A program made the translations under genes and the position numbers. A DNA stretch of 64,000 nt from DATHBD01 sp035296325 (lineage in GTDB: Bacteria; Actinomycetota; Actinomycetes; Mycobacteriales; Micromonosporaceae): assembly GCA_035296325.1 (NCBI GenBank), contig DATHBD010000062.1, forward strand, positions 62,001-126,000, read 5' to 3'. A model generated the notes under the pieces. The model was not told the origin of the DNA. It saw only the letters and a program-made list of their open reading frames with translations, and made no database searches. Below, one piece after another: positions 1 through 7,426 of this stretch. How positions within the stretch are numbered: the stretch's first letter is position 1; every line of letters begins with the position of its first letter.

Positions 1-182
1 CGGCAGGTGGCGCGGGCGTCCGCCAGCTCGCTGCGGGCATCCAGCAGGACCACGTCGGGGCTCGGGCCGCTCACCAGCGTGCGGACGTCGCGAGGCGCGG
101 TGCGCACGGTGTGGGGTAGTAGATCGAGCGCGGGCAGAACAACTTGACCTGCGGGAGCGCCGGTCAGCAGCAGGATCTCCAC
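1..182 (-). CDS. glnR: GlnR-type orphan OmpR-family response regulator, N-terminus only (gene runs off the window)
   Basis: About 60 N-terminal residues are present; the gene continues leftwards out of the window. The start VEILLLTGAPAGQVVLPALD followed by LLPHTVRTAPRDVR and PDVVLLDARSEL matches the N-terminus of actinobacterial GlnR, the global nitrogen regulator. This is an atypical receiver whose Asp at the usual phosphorylation site (VVLLDAR) acts structurally. The GTG start at 180-182 is preceded by GGAGGTG at 187-193, a strong ribosome site. The family also has a C-terminal winged helix that cannot be seen here. The sulfurtransferase/DUF1416 unit a few kb away is a usual neighbour of glnR in actinobacteria, which supports the name. 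Confidence 0.8.
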   Translation of the reverse strand, partial: MEILLLTGAPAGQVVLPALDLLPHTVRTAPRDVRTLVSGPSPDVVLLDARSELADARATC

Positions 183-517
183 GCGTCACCTCCGTCGTAG
201 CGGCACGGCAGCACGAAATGGCGGCCAGAACATCGTCCCGGCGTCGCTGACGGGTGGCGCTCCGGCAACCTGACGCTTGCCGTAGCTCCCGGCGGGATGG
301 TGCCCCGCCGGCTGTGCTGGCTAGAGACTAGCCGAACCATCGGTTTTCTTACAGGCAGTCTCCCAGGCCAAGACGCGTGACCAGCACAACCTCACCGAAG
401 TGGCGGTGCTGCGGCCCGCCCCGGAACCGTCACCTGTACGGCGTTGCGGCAACGGTTCCGGACCCGGCGCGTTGTGGCGAGGATGCCCCGGTGGCTGGCC
501 TCTGGCACGATGCGGTC
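183..517. other. 335-bp intergenic region with a small palindrome
   Basis: This is divergent promoter space between glnR and the membrane protein gene. The only structure I see is GGCTAG-AGA-CTAGCC at 319-333, a 6-bp perfect inverted repeat that could be a protein-binding site. No RNA gene or convincing small ORF was found. Confidence 0.4.
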
Positions 518-1477
518 GTGCCCCCACACCGTGCCGATGACGCGAGTCTCCGCGACGCAGGCCCGGATTCGCCGCCGCAGCGTCGAGCCGGGCGGGCCGG
601 CGCGCGCCGGACCCGGGAGCGCGGCGGCGTCGACGAACCCGCCGGCGACGAGGTCCCGGTCGGTCCGGCCCCGCGCGGGCTGTCGCTGGGTACCGCCGGT
701 GTCTGCGCCGCGCTGACCATCGCGATCGTCCTGGGCACCGTGATGGGCCCGGGCTGGTACGCGGCGTTGATCTTCGGCGTGCAGCTGGCGTTCGTGGCGG
801 TCTGGACGCTCGCCAGCCGGCCGCCCGGGCCGCGGGTCGTGGTGGCCGTGGGCATCGGGGTCGCCGCGGCCGGCGACATCGCCGTGGTGTGGGTGCGGCC
901 GGCCGCGCTGGCCCCGCTGGCGTACGTGGCCGCTGCCGGCTTCATCGCCGCTGCGGTGGGTCAGATGCTGCGCCCGGCGCCGCGGCTGAAGGCCACGGAG
1001 TCCCTGGGCTCGTCACTGCTGATGTCGCTCGGCGTCGTGGCGTTGGGCTCGCTGATCGTGCTGAGCCGATCACCGAAGGGCGCCGAGTCGCTGGTGATCT
1101 GCATGCTGGCGGCCGGAACGGCGATCACCGTCGCGAGACTCGCCGACGCCGTGGCACCGCGCCCGCAAGCCTCTCCGCAGGTGCCCCGGGGCTGGGTCGG
1201 GCTCGCGCTCGGCACGGTGGCCGGTGCGGTCGGGGCCGGGGTCGCCGCGTACCTGTCCAATCTGGCCGTGCCGCCCGCGGCGCTCGCCGGCCTGCTGACC
1301 GCCGCCGTCGCGGTGCTGGTCGATCTCTCGGTGAGCTACGACGAGGCGAGCCGCCGCATCGACGGAGCGGACCCGCCGCCGTTGCCGACGCGGTATCCGC
1401 CCGGACCGCTGGCCGGCCTGGCCCTCGCGGCACCGGTGGCGTACGCGGTGAGCGGTCTGGTGCTGCACGCGTTCTGA
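518..1477 (+). CDS. Conserved actinobacterial multi-pass membrane protein
   Basis: A protein of about 319 residues with a basic, disordered N-terminus (first ~55 residues, rich in Arg and Pro) followed by eight or so hydrophobic segments, beginning near LSLGTAGVCAALTIAIVLG and ending in the segment before the C-terminal VLHAF. No catalytic motif is visible and I do not recognise a characterised family. The reading frame is open back to 377, but that upstream part has odd composition. GTG at 518 (start VPPHRADD) gives a more plausible N-terminus, so that start is a judgement. The LmeA-like gene starts 48 bp downstream on the same strand, so the two may be co-transcribed in an envelope-related unit. 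Confidence 0.6.
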   Translation: MPPHRADDASLRDAGPDSPPQRRAGRAGARRTRERGGVDEPAGDEVPVGPAPRGLSLGTAGVCAALTIAIVLGTVMGPGWYAALIFGVQLAFVAVWTLASRPPGPRVVVAVGIGVAAAGDIAVVWVRPAALAPLAYVAAAGFIAAAVGQMLRPAPRLKATESLGSSLLMSLGVVALGSLIVLSRSPKGAESLVICMLAAGTAITVARLADAVAPRPQASPQVPRGWVGLALGTVAGAVGAGVAAYLSNLAVPPAALAGLLTAAVAVLVDLSVSYDEASRRIDGADPPPLPTRYPPGPLAGLALAAPVAYAVSGLVLHAF

Positions 1478-1525
1478 TCATCTCCGATCTGGGTAGCAGA
1501 CGTTCGACGAGGGAAGGGGCTGGCC

Positions 1526-2302
1526 GTGGCGCGACGCGGGAGGAAGCTCGGGATCGGGCTGTTCGTGTTGGTGGCGCTGCTGCTGGTGGCGTTGGTCGCG
1601 GTGGACCGGGTGGCGGCCGCGGTGGCGGCGGACCGGGTGGCCCAACAGGCGAAGGACGAGCTTGTCGCCCGGGGAATCACCGTCCCGGCGGACCCCACCG
1701 CGTCCATCGGCGGCTTCCCCTTCCTCACCCAGGTGGTCGGCGGCAGATATCAGAAGGTCACCATCAAGGTCGATCGACCGCAGGCCAACAACGTCGAGCT
1801 CAACGACATCACCGTCGTCGCGACCGGCGTGAACGCCAAGGCCGGCGATGTCATGAACGGCACCGGCACCGTCACGGCCGACCAGGTCACCGGCACGGCC
1901 AACTTCGGCTGGGACGCCGTCCGCAGGCTGATCAACCTGGCCGAGCTGCCCAACATCGATCCCGAGTCAATTCAGCTCTCCGTGGTCAACAACCAGGTCG
2001 AGGCCAAACTGCCGATCAACCTCGGGCAGCCCCAGCCCGTCACGCTCGTCGCGACGGGTGCGCTGGAGGTCGCCGATGGCAAGGTCCAGGTGCGCCTCGG
2101 CGACATCCGCACCGAGGGCGGCAACCTCTCGCCGCTGCTGCAGAACCTGGCCCAGCGCTACATCCAGCAGAATCGCAGCCGGATGGTAGCCACGATCAAC
2201 GTGCCGGCGATGCCGTACCAGCTGGTGGTCAACAAGGTGGAGACGACCGAGGCCGGCGTCCTGGTGATCGCGAGCGCGGCGAACGTGAAGCTCGCCGGCT
2301 GA
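1526..2302 (+). CDS. DUF2993 / LmeA-family phospholipid-binding secreted protein
   Basis: 258 residues. An Arg-rich start is followed by a signal anchor (about residues 9-33, LGIGLFVLVALLLVALVAV). The mature part has the family pattern 'GGFPFLTQVVGGRYQKV' near residues 53-70 and a repetitive beta-rich body. DUF2993 proteins resemble mycobacterial LmeA, which binds phosphatidylinositides at the cell envelope and helps lipomannan maturation. Here only the family is seen, not the substrate. The start is GTG at 1526 and the length is typical. A G+C-rich nested inverted repeat follows the stop codon and probably terminates transcription. Confidence 0.8.
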   Translation: MARRGRKLGIGLFVLVALLLVALVAVDRVAAAVAADRVAQQAKDELVARGITVPADPTASIGGFPFLTQVVGGRYQKVTIKVDRPQANNVELNDITVVATGVNAKAGDVMNGTGTVTADQVTGTANFGWDAVRRLINLAELPNIDPESIQLSVVNNQVEAKLPINLGQPQPVTLVATGALEVADGKVQVRLGDIRTEGGNLSPLLQNLAQRYIQQNRSRMVATINVPAMPYQLVVNKVETTEAGVLVIASAANVKLAG

Positions 2303-2306
2303 GCTT

Positions 2307-2347
2307 CCCGGCCGTCCCGGCCTACGGGCCGGTGGTGGGCGGCCGGG
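2307..2347 (+). terminator. Probable intrinsic terminator after the LmeA-like gene
   Basis: CCCGGCCG at 2307-2314 pairs with CGGCCGGG at 2340-2347, enclosing a second stem built from CCGGCC and GGCCGG around 2318-2333. It starts four bases after the TGA. There is no T-run, as is common for terminators in high-GC actinobacteria. Confidence 0.5.
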
Positions 2348-2372
2348 CGCGGCGGTGCTAGGCTGCCCAACC

Positions 2373-2447
2373 ATGAGCACGCTGCTCACCAAGCGGCGCG
2401 CGGTTGACCTGTGCCGCGTGACCACCTGCATGTGTCCCCTCGCCTAG
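2373..2447 (+). CDS. Cys-rich leader peptide (Ms5788A-type) controlling the sulfurtransferase operon
   Basis: A 24-codon ORF: it begins MSTLLTKRRAVDLC and ends CMCPLA, with three Cys codons in the last ten residues. This matches the Ms5788A family of Cys-rich upstream ORFs found before cysA/sseA-type sulfurtransferase genes in actinobacteria. In mycobacteria such leaders confer cysteine-responsive attenuation, with ribosome stalling at Cys codons when cysteine is scarce altering downstream expression. The leader ends 179 bp before the sulfurtransferase start, and a hairpin lies between them. It is too short for ordinary gene callers. The family match is from memory of the motif; the regulatory role here is inference. 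Confidence 0.82.
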   Translation: MSTLLTKRRAVDLCRVTTCMCPLA

Positions 2448-2473
2448 GGGCGCGGCGGTTCATGTCCTGAGCC

Positions 2474-2493
2474 GCCTCGCCAGACGGCGAGGC
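2474..2493 (+). promoter_or_regulatory. Candidate attenuator hairpin downstream of the Cys leader
   Basis: GCCTCGCC (2474-2481), loop AGAC, GGCGAGGC (2486-2493): a perfect 8-bp stem lying 26 bp after the leader-peptide stop and 133 bp before the sulfurtransferase ATG. Its place suggests a role in cysteine-dependent attenuation, as terminator or translation-control stem. No alternative antiterminator pairing was worked out. Confidence 0.5.
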
Positions 2494-2626
2494 CGGTAGC
2501 GTGTGCAAATCTCTCCTGGGCCGGCGCCGTCAGCGCATACCTGTGATCCGTCCAAAGGGTCGTGCACGGTGTGGCTGAAGCCCACCCGCGCGACTTCGCA
2601 AACCCAAGACCATCAGGGAGTACTGC

Positions 2627-3475
2627 ATGAGTCGCGAGTCCGTCCTCGTCTCCGCCGACTGGGCCGAGAAGAACATCGGTGCCGAAAATGTCGTCTTCGT
2701 CGAGGTCGACGAGGACACCACCGCCTACGCGGGCGGCCACATCCAGGGGGCCGTCGACATCAACTGGAAGACCGAGCTGCAGGACCAGGTCCGGCGTGAC
2801 GCCGTGAACAAGGAGCAGTTCGAGGCGCTGCTGTCCCGCAAGGGCATCAGCAACGACGACACCGTGATCCTCTACGGCGGTAACAACAACTGGTTCGCCG
2901 CGTACGCGTACTGGTACTTCAAGCTCTACGGCCACAACGACGTCCGGCTGCTCGATGGCGGGCGCAAGAAGTGGGAGCTCGAGGCCCGGCCGCTGACCAA
3001 GGACCCGGTGACCCGACCGGCCACCACCTACACCGCGCAGGAGCAGGACCTCAGCATCCGTGCCTTCCGCGACGACGCGGTCCGCGCGATCGGCGTGGAG
3101 AACCTGGTCGACGTCCGCTCGCCCGACGAGTACGCCGGGCGTCTCCTCGCCCCCGCCCACCTGCCCCAGGAGCAGGCGCAGCGGGCCGGCCACATCCCCA
3201 CCGCGATCAGCGTGCCGTGGAGCAAGGCCGCCAACGAGGACGGCACGTTCAAGACCGACGCCGAGCTGAGCGAGCTCTACACCGCGGCCGGGCTGGACGG
3301 CAGCAAGTCGACGGTCGCGTACTGCCGGATCGGCGAGCGTTCCTCGCACACCTGGTTCGTCCTGCACGAGCTGCTGGGGCAGTCCAACGTGCGCAACTAC
3401 GACGGTTCATGGACCGAGTACGGCTCGCTGGTCGGCGTGCCGGTAGCGCTGGGCGACGAGCCCGGCCAGGCGTGA
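2627..3475 (+). CDS. sseA: Thiosulfate/3-mercaptopyruvate sulfurtransferase (tandem rhodanese)
   Basis: 282 residues, full family length. The N-terminal rhodanese domain (about 1-130) has the HIQGAVDINW and LYGGNNNWFAAYAYWYFKLYG motifs. The C-terminal domain (about 150-275) carries the active-site loop AYCRIGERSSHTW, whose Cys forms the persulfide. The enzyme transfers sulfane sulfur from thiosulfate or mercaptopyruvate to acceptors such as cyanide or thiols, in the cytoplasm. Actinobacterial genes of this type are called cysA or sseA. The ATG at 2627 follows a long leader holding the Cys-rich peptide and hairpin, so expression is probably tuned to cysteine supply. DUF1416 follows after 14 bp in the same operon. 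Confidence 0.93.
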   Translation: MSRESVLVSADWAEKNIGAENVVFVEVDEDTTAYAGGHIQGAVDINWKTELQDQVRRDAVNKEQFEALLSRKGISNDDTVILYGGNNNWFAAYAYWYFKLYGHNDVRLLDGGRKKWELEARPLTKDPVTRPATTYTAQEQDLSIRAFRDDAVRAIGVENLVDVRSPDEYAGRLLAPAHLPQEQAQRAGHIPTAISVPWSKAANEDGTFKTDAELSELYTAAGLDGSKSTVAYCRIGERSSHTWFVLHELLGQSNVRNYDGSWTEYGSLVGVPVALGDEPGQA

Positions 3476-3489
3476 GAGGAGTACCGGTC

Positions 3490-3798
3490 ATGAGTGTTGA
3501 TGGCTGCGGCGCACCCGAGCAGAGTGCCCCCCTACCGGCGAGCGTGGACGTGGAGAAGGAGACGGTGATCACCGGCGTGGTGCGCTCCGGCGCCGAGCCG
3601 GTCGGCGGCGCGTACGTGCGGCTGCTGGACGCGTCCGGCGAGTTCACCGCCGAGGTGGTCACCTCGCCGGCCGGGCAGTTCCGGTTCTTCGCGGCACCGG
3701 GCGACTGGACCCTGCGGGCGCTGTCCCGCTCCGGCAACGGCGACGCGACGGTCTCCGTGAACCGTGGCCTCAATGAGGTCGCGCTCTCCGTCGGCTGA
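3490..3798 (+). CDS. DUF1416 protein, partner of the sulfurtransferase
   Basis: 102 residues. After a short N-terminus with one Cys (SVDGCGAPEQ), the body reads as a small beta-sandwich of transthyretin/carboxypeptidase-regulatory type (ITGVVRSGAEPVGGAYVRLL ... GDWTLRALSRSG). The start is ATG at 3490 with a GAGAGGAG site just upstream. DUF1416 genes sit directly after this sulfurtransferase throughout actinobacteria; the biochemical role is not known to me. The conserved Cys could accept sulfur, but that is a guess. A strong hairpin follows immediately. Confidence 0.85.
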   Translation: MSVDGCGAPEQSAPLPASVDVEKETVITGVVRSGAEPVGGAYVRLLDASGEFTAEVVTSPAGQFRFFAAPGDWTLRALSRSGNGDATVSVNRGLNEVALSVG

Positions 3799-3803
3799 CA
3801 CCT

Positions 3804-3843
3804 GATCGGGCCCTCGCCGCGGTGCGCGGGCGGGGGCCCGATC
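3804..3843. terminator. Strong bidirectional terminator hairpin
   Basis: GATCGGGCCC (3804-3813) pairs exactly with GGGCCCGATC (3834-3843), and the inner arms add further G:C pairs. It lies between the DUF1416 stop and the convergent stop at 3863, so it can serve both transcripts. Confidence 0.7.
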
Positions 3844-3862
3844 GGTGCGCGTCGCCGGGATG

Positions 3863-4432
3863 CTACTCAGAGCCCAACGTGCGGCCCTGCGCGTCGTGGA
3901 CCTCGAGGTCGACGGTGTCGCCGTGTTGCCACACGCCGTCGTCGATGCGCCGGTTGGCTGGTGCCGGCTCGAGCACCATGGCTTGGCCGCCCCCGATCCG
4001 CACCAGCTTCACCGGGGCACGCGGGCGGTGTTCCCGGACGCGCATACTCCCCGGCCGCGGTCGCAGGCCCAGGTCGTCCACACCGTCGAGAGCGACCTCC
4101 GCCCGGGCGGCCTCCGCCGGCAGCAGGCCGAGCATCATCGGCTCCGCGTGACCGGGGAGGACAACGACCCGTACGGTGTGCCGGCGGTTCGATCCCGCTT
4201 CCGCCGTCACCACCGTGACACCGCGGTGGCGAAGCATCACGGAGTCCACCTCGGTCTTGTCGCCCACTGCCACCACGGACCATCGGTCGTCGCCCGCCGA
4301 ACCCTCGGCGACCAGATGATGATCGCCGTCCACGCCCCTGATGCCCGACAGGATTGGTTTTTCGTCCGACCAGAACATGGCGGCCGCCGTCGCGACCATG
4401 CCCAGGAGCATCAACGCCGGCTTAATGGACAC
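3863..4432 (-). CDS. Hypothetical secreted or membrane-anchored protein
   Basis: 189 residues. A hydrophobic N-terminus (MSIKPALMLLGMVATAAAMFW) looks like a signal anchor; the rest is soluble and beta-rich with no motif I recognise. The start overlaps the end of the upstream gene by 11 bp (4422-4432), so the two are almost certainly translated from one mRNA and may form one envelope complex. The C-terminal VDLEVHDAQGRTLG resembles an immunoglobulin-like strand pair. Function unknown. Confidence 0.6.
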   Translation of the reverse strand: MSIKPALMLLGMVATAAAMFWSDEKPILSGIRGVDGDHHLVAEGSAGDDRWSVVAVGDKTEVDSVMLRHRGVTVVTAEAGSNRRHTVRVVVLPGHAEPMMLGLLPAEAARAEVALDGVDDLGLRPRPGSMRVREHRPRAPVKLVRIGGGQAMVLEPAPANRRIDDGVWQHGDTVDLEVHDAQGRTLGSE

Positions 4433-5024
4433 GGATCACCTCGCCTGCTCCGTCCCGGAGTTCCATCGCGGCAATTTCCGCCTTCTCTCCCAGGCCCGGC
4501 TGGTAGTGCAGGTAGATCCGGCCCGCGACGCCCGGCTTGGTGGGTATCCGGAAGACCGTGCCGTTCGCCAAGGTGATCGACACCTGCGCCGTCGGCTTCG
4601 GCACGACGCCGAACAGCACCCAGTCGCCGGTCGGCCCTTCGACGCCGTCGCGTCGTCCGGTCAGGGCGACGGCACGTCCGCCGGCCAGCCAGCCGTCGCC
4701 ACCCTCGACCCTCGGCCAGGTGCACTCCTTGTCGTGATCGCTGTTCCTCGACCACAGGCTGCCCCCGTTCCTGGACAGGTCCAGGTTCTTCTCCTCCAGC
4801 GCGACACAGTCCACATCGCGGAAGTTGGTCAGCCGGAGTCGGTAGTTGGTGTCGTTGCTGCTGAACTTGTACGGCGCTGTCCGGAGTCCATCGACGAAAA
4901 GCGGAATCGGCCAACCGCACACCAGGAAGGCGATGGCCAGCCAGGACACGATTCCCCGACGGACGGGGCGGGACTTCCGGTCCGGTGCGACGGCCGGTGA
5001 GCCGCCCGCAACGGGCTCGCCCAT
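4422..5024 (-). CDS. Hypothetical membrane-anchored protein
   Basis: 200 residues from the ATG at 5024 (start MGEPVAGGSP). That ATG is chosen because GAGGAGG lies 6 bp upstream; the longer frame back to 5135 has no such site. One transmembrane segment (about residues 25-45, IVSWLAIAFLVCGWPIPLFV) is followed by an extracytoplasmic beta-rich domain with two Cys (VDCVALEE and KECTWPRVEG), probably a disulfide. No known family recognised. It is coupled to the next gene by an 11-bp overlap. Confidence 0.65.
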   Translation of the reverse strand: MGEPVAGGSPAVAPDRKSRPVRRGIVSWLAIAFLVCGWPIPLFVDGLRTAPYKFSSNDTNYRLRLTNFRDVDCVALEEKNLDLSRNGGSLWSRNSDHDKECTWPRVEGGDGWLAGGRAVALTGRRDGVEGPTGDWVLFGVVPKPTAQVSITLANGTVFRIPTKPGVAGRIYLHYQPGLGEKAEIAAMELRDGAGEVIRVH

Positions 5025-5124
5025 GCCATACCTCCTCGCCGCGGCGACGTCGACGCCACGGTATCGACAGGCGACAACCAGGCTCGCCTCCAGGAGCCGC
5101 ATGGCCGACTGAGACCATTGCGGC

Positions 5125-5934
5125 GTGACGACCACCCGCCGCCCGTGGATCGCCCTCGTTCTGGCCTGGGCGGTGGCCGTGTTCGGCGTCGGTTACCTCT
5201 CGTACCGGCAGGGCGAGCACACCGACCGCGAGCAGTCGCCGATCGGGCAGGCGTTACCCATGCTCGATGCGGTGCTCGGCGACGTGGCCGCGGCACTGCC
5301 GGCCGGGGCGGGCGTCGTACCCGTGCTCAGCGATTACCTGCCGGTAGAACAGGACTGCGGGATCACTGTCGTCCGAGACGGCATCCGCTACCAGCGGGTC
5401 CTCGAACTCTACGTGTCACCGACCGGCGTGACCGCGCTCCTGGAGGGCATCGCGGCCGGTCTGCCGGCCAGGTACCGCGCGCGGATGGATACGCGCTTCG
5501 ATGCGCCGGAGCTTGCCCTGGACACGGGGAAGTTCGTCGGAGTGCGGGCTACGACGCCGGCACCCGGGCGCGTTCAGATCGCCGCCGACACCGGGTGTCG
5601 TGCCGCGGAAGGCCCGGTGCGGTTCGTGGAGCGGGTCGCCGACCCGTCCGCCCGTGCTCCGGTGCAGGCGGTGCTCGACGCGGTCGGCCTGCCGGCCTCC
5701 GCCTGGCGCAGTTACCGGATCACGTGCTCTGGAGGCGGCGAACTGCGGACCGTGGAAGCCCGGACCGGGGGCATGTCGGCCACGGCGGTCGGCGGGGCAC
5801 TGCCACCATCCGCCCGCCGTTTTCCGGGTGAGCCGGGCGCGCCGGAGACGTACACCTTCCGGAGCGGCGGCGTCGCGGTCGCCGTACGGGTCGGTGCCGA
5901 GTACTCCACGGTGACCGCTACAACCACCTGTTGA
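5125..5934 (+). CDS. Hypothetical secreted protein
   Basis: 269 residues. A signal anchor (about residues 8-26, IALVLAWAVAVFGVGYLSY) is followed by an exported domain with four Cys (EQDCG, DTGCRA, ITCSG and the terminal TTC), likely in disulfides. It starts with GTG at 5125, 100 bp from the divergent hypothetical gene pair. I do not recognise a family. Location next to two other small envelope proteins of unknown role suggests a lineage-specific envelope gene cluster. Confidence 0.6.
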   Translation: MTTTRRPWIALVLAWAVAVFGVGYLSYRQGEHTDREQSPIGQALPMLDAVLGDVAAALPAGAGVVPVLSDYLPVEQDCGITVVRDGIRYQRVLELYVSPTGVTALLEGIAAGLPARYRARMDTRFDAPELALDTGKFVGVRATTPAPGRVQIAADTGCRAAEGPVRFVERVADPSARAPVQAVLDAVGLPASAWRSYRITCSGGGELRTVEARTGGMSATAVGGALPPSARRFPGEPGAPETYTFRSGGVAVAVRVGAEYSTVTATTTC

Positions 5935-5942
5935 GGTAGGCG

Positions 5943-6305
5943 TCAGTACACCAGCGCCTGCGCCCCCTCGACCAGGCACTCCTCCACGAACGCGGCCGCC
6001 CCCGCGATGCGTACCCCGGGCAGCACGTCGTCCGGCCCGATGCCGCGCCGGGCAGCGCACTGCGTGCAGGCGGTCACCGACCCACCCGCGAGCACCGCGG
6101 CGAGCAGGTCGGGCAGCGGCGCCGAGTGCGGCAGGTCGAACTCCGCCGCCCGGCCGGGCACGGCGAACCAGGTGGACTCGCCGGTGAGCCACAGTGACGT
6201 GGGCACCCCGGCGGCCACCGCGGTCGCGGCGACCGTGAATGCCTGCGCGCACCGCTCCGGCGCGTCCGCGCCGGCGGTCGCCTTGATGACGAACGATCTG
6301 GCCAT
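5943..6305 (-). CDS. DsrE/DsrF-like (peroxiredoxin-like sulfur-carrier fold) protein
   Basis: 120 residues from ATG at 6305 (start MARSFVIKATAG). The pattern FVIKATAGADAPERCAQAF, the middle LWLTGESTWFAVPG, a CTQCAARRG pair of Cys and the end GAAAFVEECLVEGAQALVY fit the DsrE-like family of small sulfur-relay or peroxiredoxin-like proteins. The CxxC in the loop is a plausible redox or sulfur site. It faces the secreted-protein gene tail-to-tail with an 8-bp gap. Substrate and partner are unknown. Confidence 0.72.
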   Translation of the reverse strand: MARSFVIKATAGADAPERCAQAFTVAATAVAAGVPTSLWLTGESTWFAVPGRAAEFDLPHSAPLPDLLAAVLAGGSVTACTQCAARRGIGPDDVLPGVRIAGAAAFVEECLVEGAQALVY

Positions 6306-6345
6306 CCCGGCAGCATAGGCATCACTCCGCCTAGGATGCGGAGTG

Positions 6346-6450
6346 ATGGTCACCGAGATCGGTTTCGTGAGCCTGCTGATGGCGGGCTTCGGTGCGCTCG
6401 CGGGTGGCCTCATCTACCTTGCCGTACGCATCTCGAGAGGCCGCTGGTGA
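6346..6450 (+). CDS. 34-residue membrane microprotein coupled to nitrobindin
   Basis: A 35-codon ORF, ATG at 6346, preceded by GGAG. One transmembrane helix (FVSLLMAGFGALAGGLIYLA) ends in a basic tail (RISRGRW), so the C-terminus should be cytoplasmic. Its TGA overlaps the GTG of the nitrobindin gene (GTGA at 6447-6450), so translation is coupled. The coupling and clean small-membrane-protein composition argue that it is real. A role as membrane tether or partner for the heme protein is possible but unproven. Confidence 0.68.
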   Translation: MVTEIGFVSLLMAGFGALAGGLIYLAVRISRGRW

Positions 6451-7031
6451 CCGACGTACCACCGCCGTGGGCAGGTCTTGCCCCGGTTGAGGAGTACCCC
6501 TTCGAAGAAACCCACGACCTGCGCACCGGGCCGGACCTGCACCCTTCGCTGCTGGCACTGCTGCCGCTGGTCGGCGTTTGGCGGGGCCGGGGCCGGGGCG
6601 GGTACCCGACGATCGGGGAGGACTTCGACTACGCGCAGGAGGTCCGGTTCTCCCACGACGGCCGGCCCTTCCTGTCCTACGAGTCGCGCGCATGGATCAT
6701 CGACGCCGACGGCCGGGCGGTCCGGCCGGGCGCCCGTGAGGTCGGCTGGTGGCGGCCGGTCCAGCAGGACGGCAGGGCGACCGATGAGATCGAGGTGCTG
6801 CTGACCCACCCCACCGGGATCCTGGAGCTCTACATCGGGCGGGTCGACGGCACCAAGTTCGAGCTCGGGACCGACGCGGTGGTCCGCACCGCGACCGCCA
6901 AGGAGGTCACCGCCGGGCACCGGCTGTACGGGATCGTCGAGGGCGCGCTCCTCTATGCGTACGACCTGGCGGCGGTGGGTCAGGAACTCCAGTCCCACCT
7001 TTCCGCCAGGCTGGAGCGGGTTGCCGGGTAA
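6447..7031 (+). CDS. Nitrobindin-like heme-binding protein (FABP/THAP4 family, peroxynitrite isomerase)
   Basis: 194 residues from the coupled GTG at 6447. The ten-stranded lipocalin-like barrel signature GVWRGRGRGGYPTI sits near residue 45. The C-terminal segment AGHRLYGIVEGALLYAYDLA contains the His expected to ligate heme iron in nitrobindins. These proteins bind ferric heme and NO and isomerise peroxynitrite to nitrate, in the cytoplasm. The gene is expressed with the 34-residue membrane protein before it. The length matches actinobacterial members. Confidence 0.85.
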   Translation: MTDVPPPWAGLAPVEEYPFEETHDLRTGPDLHPSLLALLPLVGVWRGRGRGGYPTIGEDFDYAQEVRFSHDGRPFLSYESRAWIIDADGRAVRPGAREVGWWRPVQQDGRATDEIEVLLTHPTGILELYIGRVDGTKFELGTDAVVRTATAKEVTAGHRLYGIVEGALLYAYDLAAVGQELQSHLSARLERVAG

Positions 7032-7062
7032 CCCGTAGCCGGTGTCCGAACGTATTGCCTGA

Positions 7063-7088
7063 CCAAAGTCTTCATATGTAGACTTTGG
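7063..7088. promoter_or_regulatory. PadR-type palindromic operator overlapping the start region of the padR gene
   Basis: CCAAAGTC-N10-GACTTTGG, perfect 8-bp arms (7063-7070 and 7081-7088) ending 2 bp before the ATG of the PadR gene at 7091. A binding site here would block transcription or initiation and fits PadR autoregulation. The spacer TTCATATGTA is AT-rich and could hold the -10 element of a leaderless or nearly leaderless promoter. Confidence 0.7.
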
Positions 7089-7090
7089 CC

Positions 7091-7426
7091 ATGCCCCGAA
7101 TTCCGCACACCTCTCCGCAGACGTTGCGCGTGTTCACCGCGCTGCTCGACGAACCGTCCCGTTGGCGTTACGGCTATGACCTCAGCCGAGAGACCGGACT
7201 CGCATCCGGGACGCTCTATCCGATTCTCATGCGGCTCTCGCAGCAGGAGCTGTTGGACACCGGATGGGAACCATCCGACGAGCCGGGGCGTCCGCCGCGG
7301 CACACCTACCGGCTGACCGCCGCTGGCGCGGCGCTCGCCCGCGAGCGGGTCGCCGCGGCGGCAGTACGGGCCGACGCGCCGGACACCGGGCGTAGCCCGA
7401 AGTTGGCGTTCGGGGTGAGCTCGTGA
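7091..7426 (+). CDS. PadR-family transcriptional regulator
   Basis: 111 residues. The winged helix (residues ~10-85) includes WRYGYDLSRETGLASGTLYPILMRLSQQ..., with the family hallmark 'SGTLYPIL' and the wing RPPRHTYRLTAAG. The short C-terminus makes it a small PadR of subfamily-2 type. The start ATG at 7091 lies against a perfect palindrome. The stop overlaps the next gene (GTGA at 7423-7426), so it is co-translated with the peptidase-like gene, the likely regulatory target. Confidence 0.9.
   Translation: MPRIPHTSPQTLRVFTALLDEPSRWRYGYDLSRETGLASGTLYPILMRLSQQELLDTGWEPSDEPGRPPRHTYRLTAAGAALARERVAAAAVRADAPDTGRSPKLAFGVSS

Noticed and set aside
1125..1481. Minus-strand frame within the first membrane protein gene
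   Set aside because: Arg/Pro-rich translation with no motif; shadow.
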